This document shows, piece by piece, positions 5,451-6,166 of a DNA stretch of 6,166 bases; the first letter of the stretch is position 1; the number at the start of each line of letters is the position of its first letter. The stretch lies in the NCBI GenBank assembly GCA_003517945.1, contig DOZP01000159.1, forward strand, positions 1-6,166, given 5' to 3'. A program made the position numbers and the translations under genes. Below the pieces are notes generated by a model. The model worked only from the letters and a program-made list of their open reading frames with translations. It was not told the DNA's origin and did not search any database. The DNA is from Porphyromonadaceae bacterium (lineage in GTDB: Bacteria; Bacteroidota; Bacteroidia; Bacteroidales; Tannerellaceae).

Positions 5451-5591
5451 TTATTTTCTTTTCTTCTTTTTGTCGGGAGCCTGTGTCAGCGCCGATGCAG
5501 CCACGCTTTTGATCGCTTTCGGAGTCTTGGGATCGCTCAACAGTTTACTTGCTTTCGAAGCGACCGGATTGTGCGTTTTTTCGTTTTTCAT
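5451..5591 (-). CDS. Small lysine-rich protein of unknown function (46 residues)
   Basis: The reading frame begins with ATG at 5591 and encodes 46 residues: MKNEKTHNPVASKASKLL, then SDPKTPKAIKSVAASALTQ, then a basic tail APDKKKKRK. It is soluble, with no signal or membrane segment. The NPVASKASKLL...PK..KS.AASALTQ pattern looks like a conserved type of short bacterial protein that I have seen as hypothetical proteins in Bacteroidetes and elsewhere, but I know no function for it. The strongly basic composition would suit nucleic-acid or ribosome contact, which is speculation. A strong terminator follows, and a sigma-54-like promoter lies about 75 bases upstream. The longer plus-strand frame over the same bases is an antisense shadow. 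Confidence 0.75.
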   Translation of the reverse strand: MKNEKTHNPVASKASKLLSDPKTPKAIKSVAASALTQAPDKKKKRK

Positions 5592-5665
5592 AGTTAATGA
5601 GATTAAAGATTTAATAAATTATAGTGTTTATAAAACAGTTCTCTGTCGCCGTTCGGTCGGGTAAA

Positions 5666-5681
5666 AACAAGTTCTATGCCA
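5666..5681 (-). promoter_or_regulatory. Sigma-54-like promoter upstream of the 46-residue protein
   Basis: On the minus strand TGGCATAGAACTTGTT matches the -24/-12 consensus TGGCAC-N5-TTGCW, with GG and TTG correctly spaced and T in place of the final C of the -12 GC. A start about 12 bases downstream would leave a leader of about 60 bases before the ATG at 5591. I see no good -33/-7 alternative in this spacer. The site is a single match without a visible activator site. Confidence 0.4.
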
Positions 5682-5792
5682 AAAACGGCTTCCTCCGGGA
5701 TCAAATCGATTGGTACGTCCGAAACGGGCGAAAGAACGGGGAGGCAACGCCGCCTCTGCCGACGCACCGGCGAGGGAAGGTGAAAAACACAA

Positions 5793-5818
5793 AAAAAGGC
5801 CCCGCAAGGAGCCTTTTT
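5793..5818 (-). terminator. Terminator of the GAPDH gene
   Basis: AAAAAGGCCCC (5793-5803) and GGAGCCTTTTT (5808-5818) enclose a 4-base loop. On the minus-strand RNA the one imperfect position becomes a U-G pair, so the stem is complete there, and a run of seven T follows. It sits 18 bases after the GAPDH stop codon. The strand preference of the wobble pair supports its assignment to GAPDH. Confidence 0.85.
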
Positions 5819-5835
5819 CGCAGGTATGAAAAAAA

Positions 5836-6166
<331 letters not shown>

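Noticed and set aside
5434..5664. A hydrophobic 76-residue plus-strand frame
   Set aside because: It is antisense to the 46-residue lysine-rich protein: lysine codons read as Phe/Leu on the opposite strand, which explains the false membrane-like look.

Overview
The window looks like a Bacteroidales chromosome, possibly Alistipes/Rikenellaceae, though the genus is a guess. The evidence is NVEALA-type small secreted proteins, 6-bladed beta-propeller lipoproteins, promoters fitting the Bacteroidetes -33 TTTG / -7 TAnnTTTG pattern, A-rich start contexts without Shine-Dalgarno sites, and a Bacteroidales-like GAPDH. Apart from a fragment at the left edge, every gene I support lies on the minus strand, so transcription runs right to left.

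From the right edge: the C-terminal third of glyceraldehyde-3-phosphate dehydrogenase (5836-6166), its terminator, a sigma-54-like promoter, and a 46-residue lysine-rich protein (5451-5591) closed by a strong terminator at 5390-5429. The core of the window (about 5340 down to 367) then holds three tandem two-gene cassettes. Each has a conserved promoter, a small NVEALA-type secreted protein of 94-100 residues, and a 370-389 residue propeller protein with an N-terminal signal. Cassette 3 is 4923-5225 plus 3737-4849, cassette 2 is 3198-3482 plus 1959-3128, and cassette 1 is 1529-1822 plus 367-1491. A terminator closes cassette 3 (3630-3657) and another closes cassette 1 (204-238). Cassette 2 runs to within 24 bases of the cassette 1 promoter with no visible hairpin. 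The left edge (2-94, plus strand) is the tail of another gene, possibly an IS4-type transposase with its right end at about 97-122.

The three small proteins share an almost constant leader but have unrelated C-terminal parts, each with exactly four cysteines. The promoter-leader block of cassettes 2 and 3 is almost identical in DNA, yet the propellers downstream belong to different subfamilies. This suggests a mosaic, recombining family of secreted peptides paired with envelope propellers. Their function is unknown: a peptide-partner pair (signal, toxin/immunity, or ligand/receptor) is a hypothesis only.
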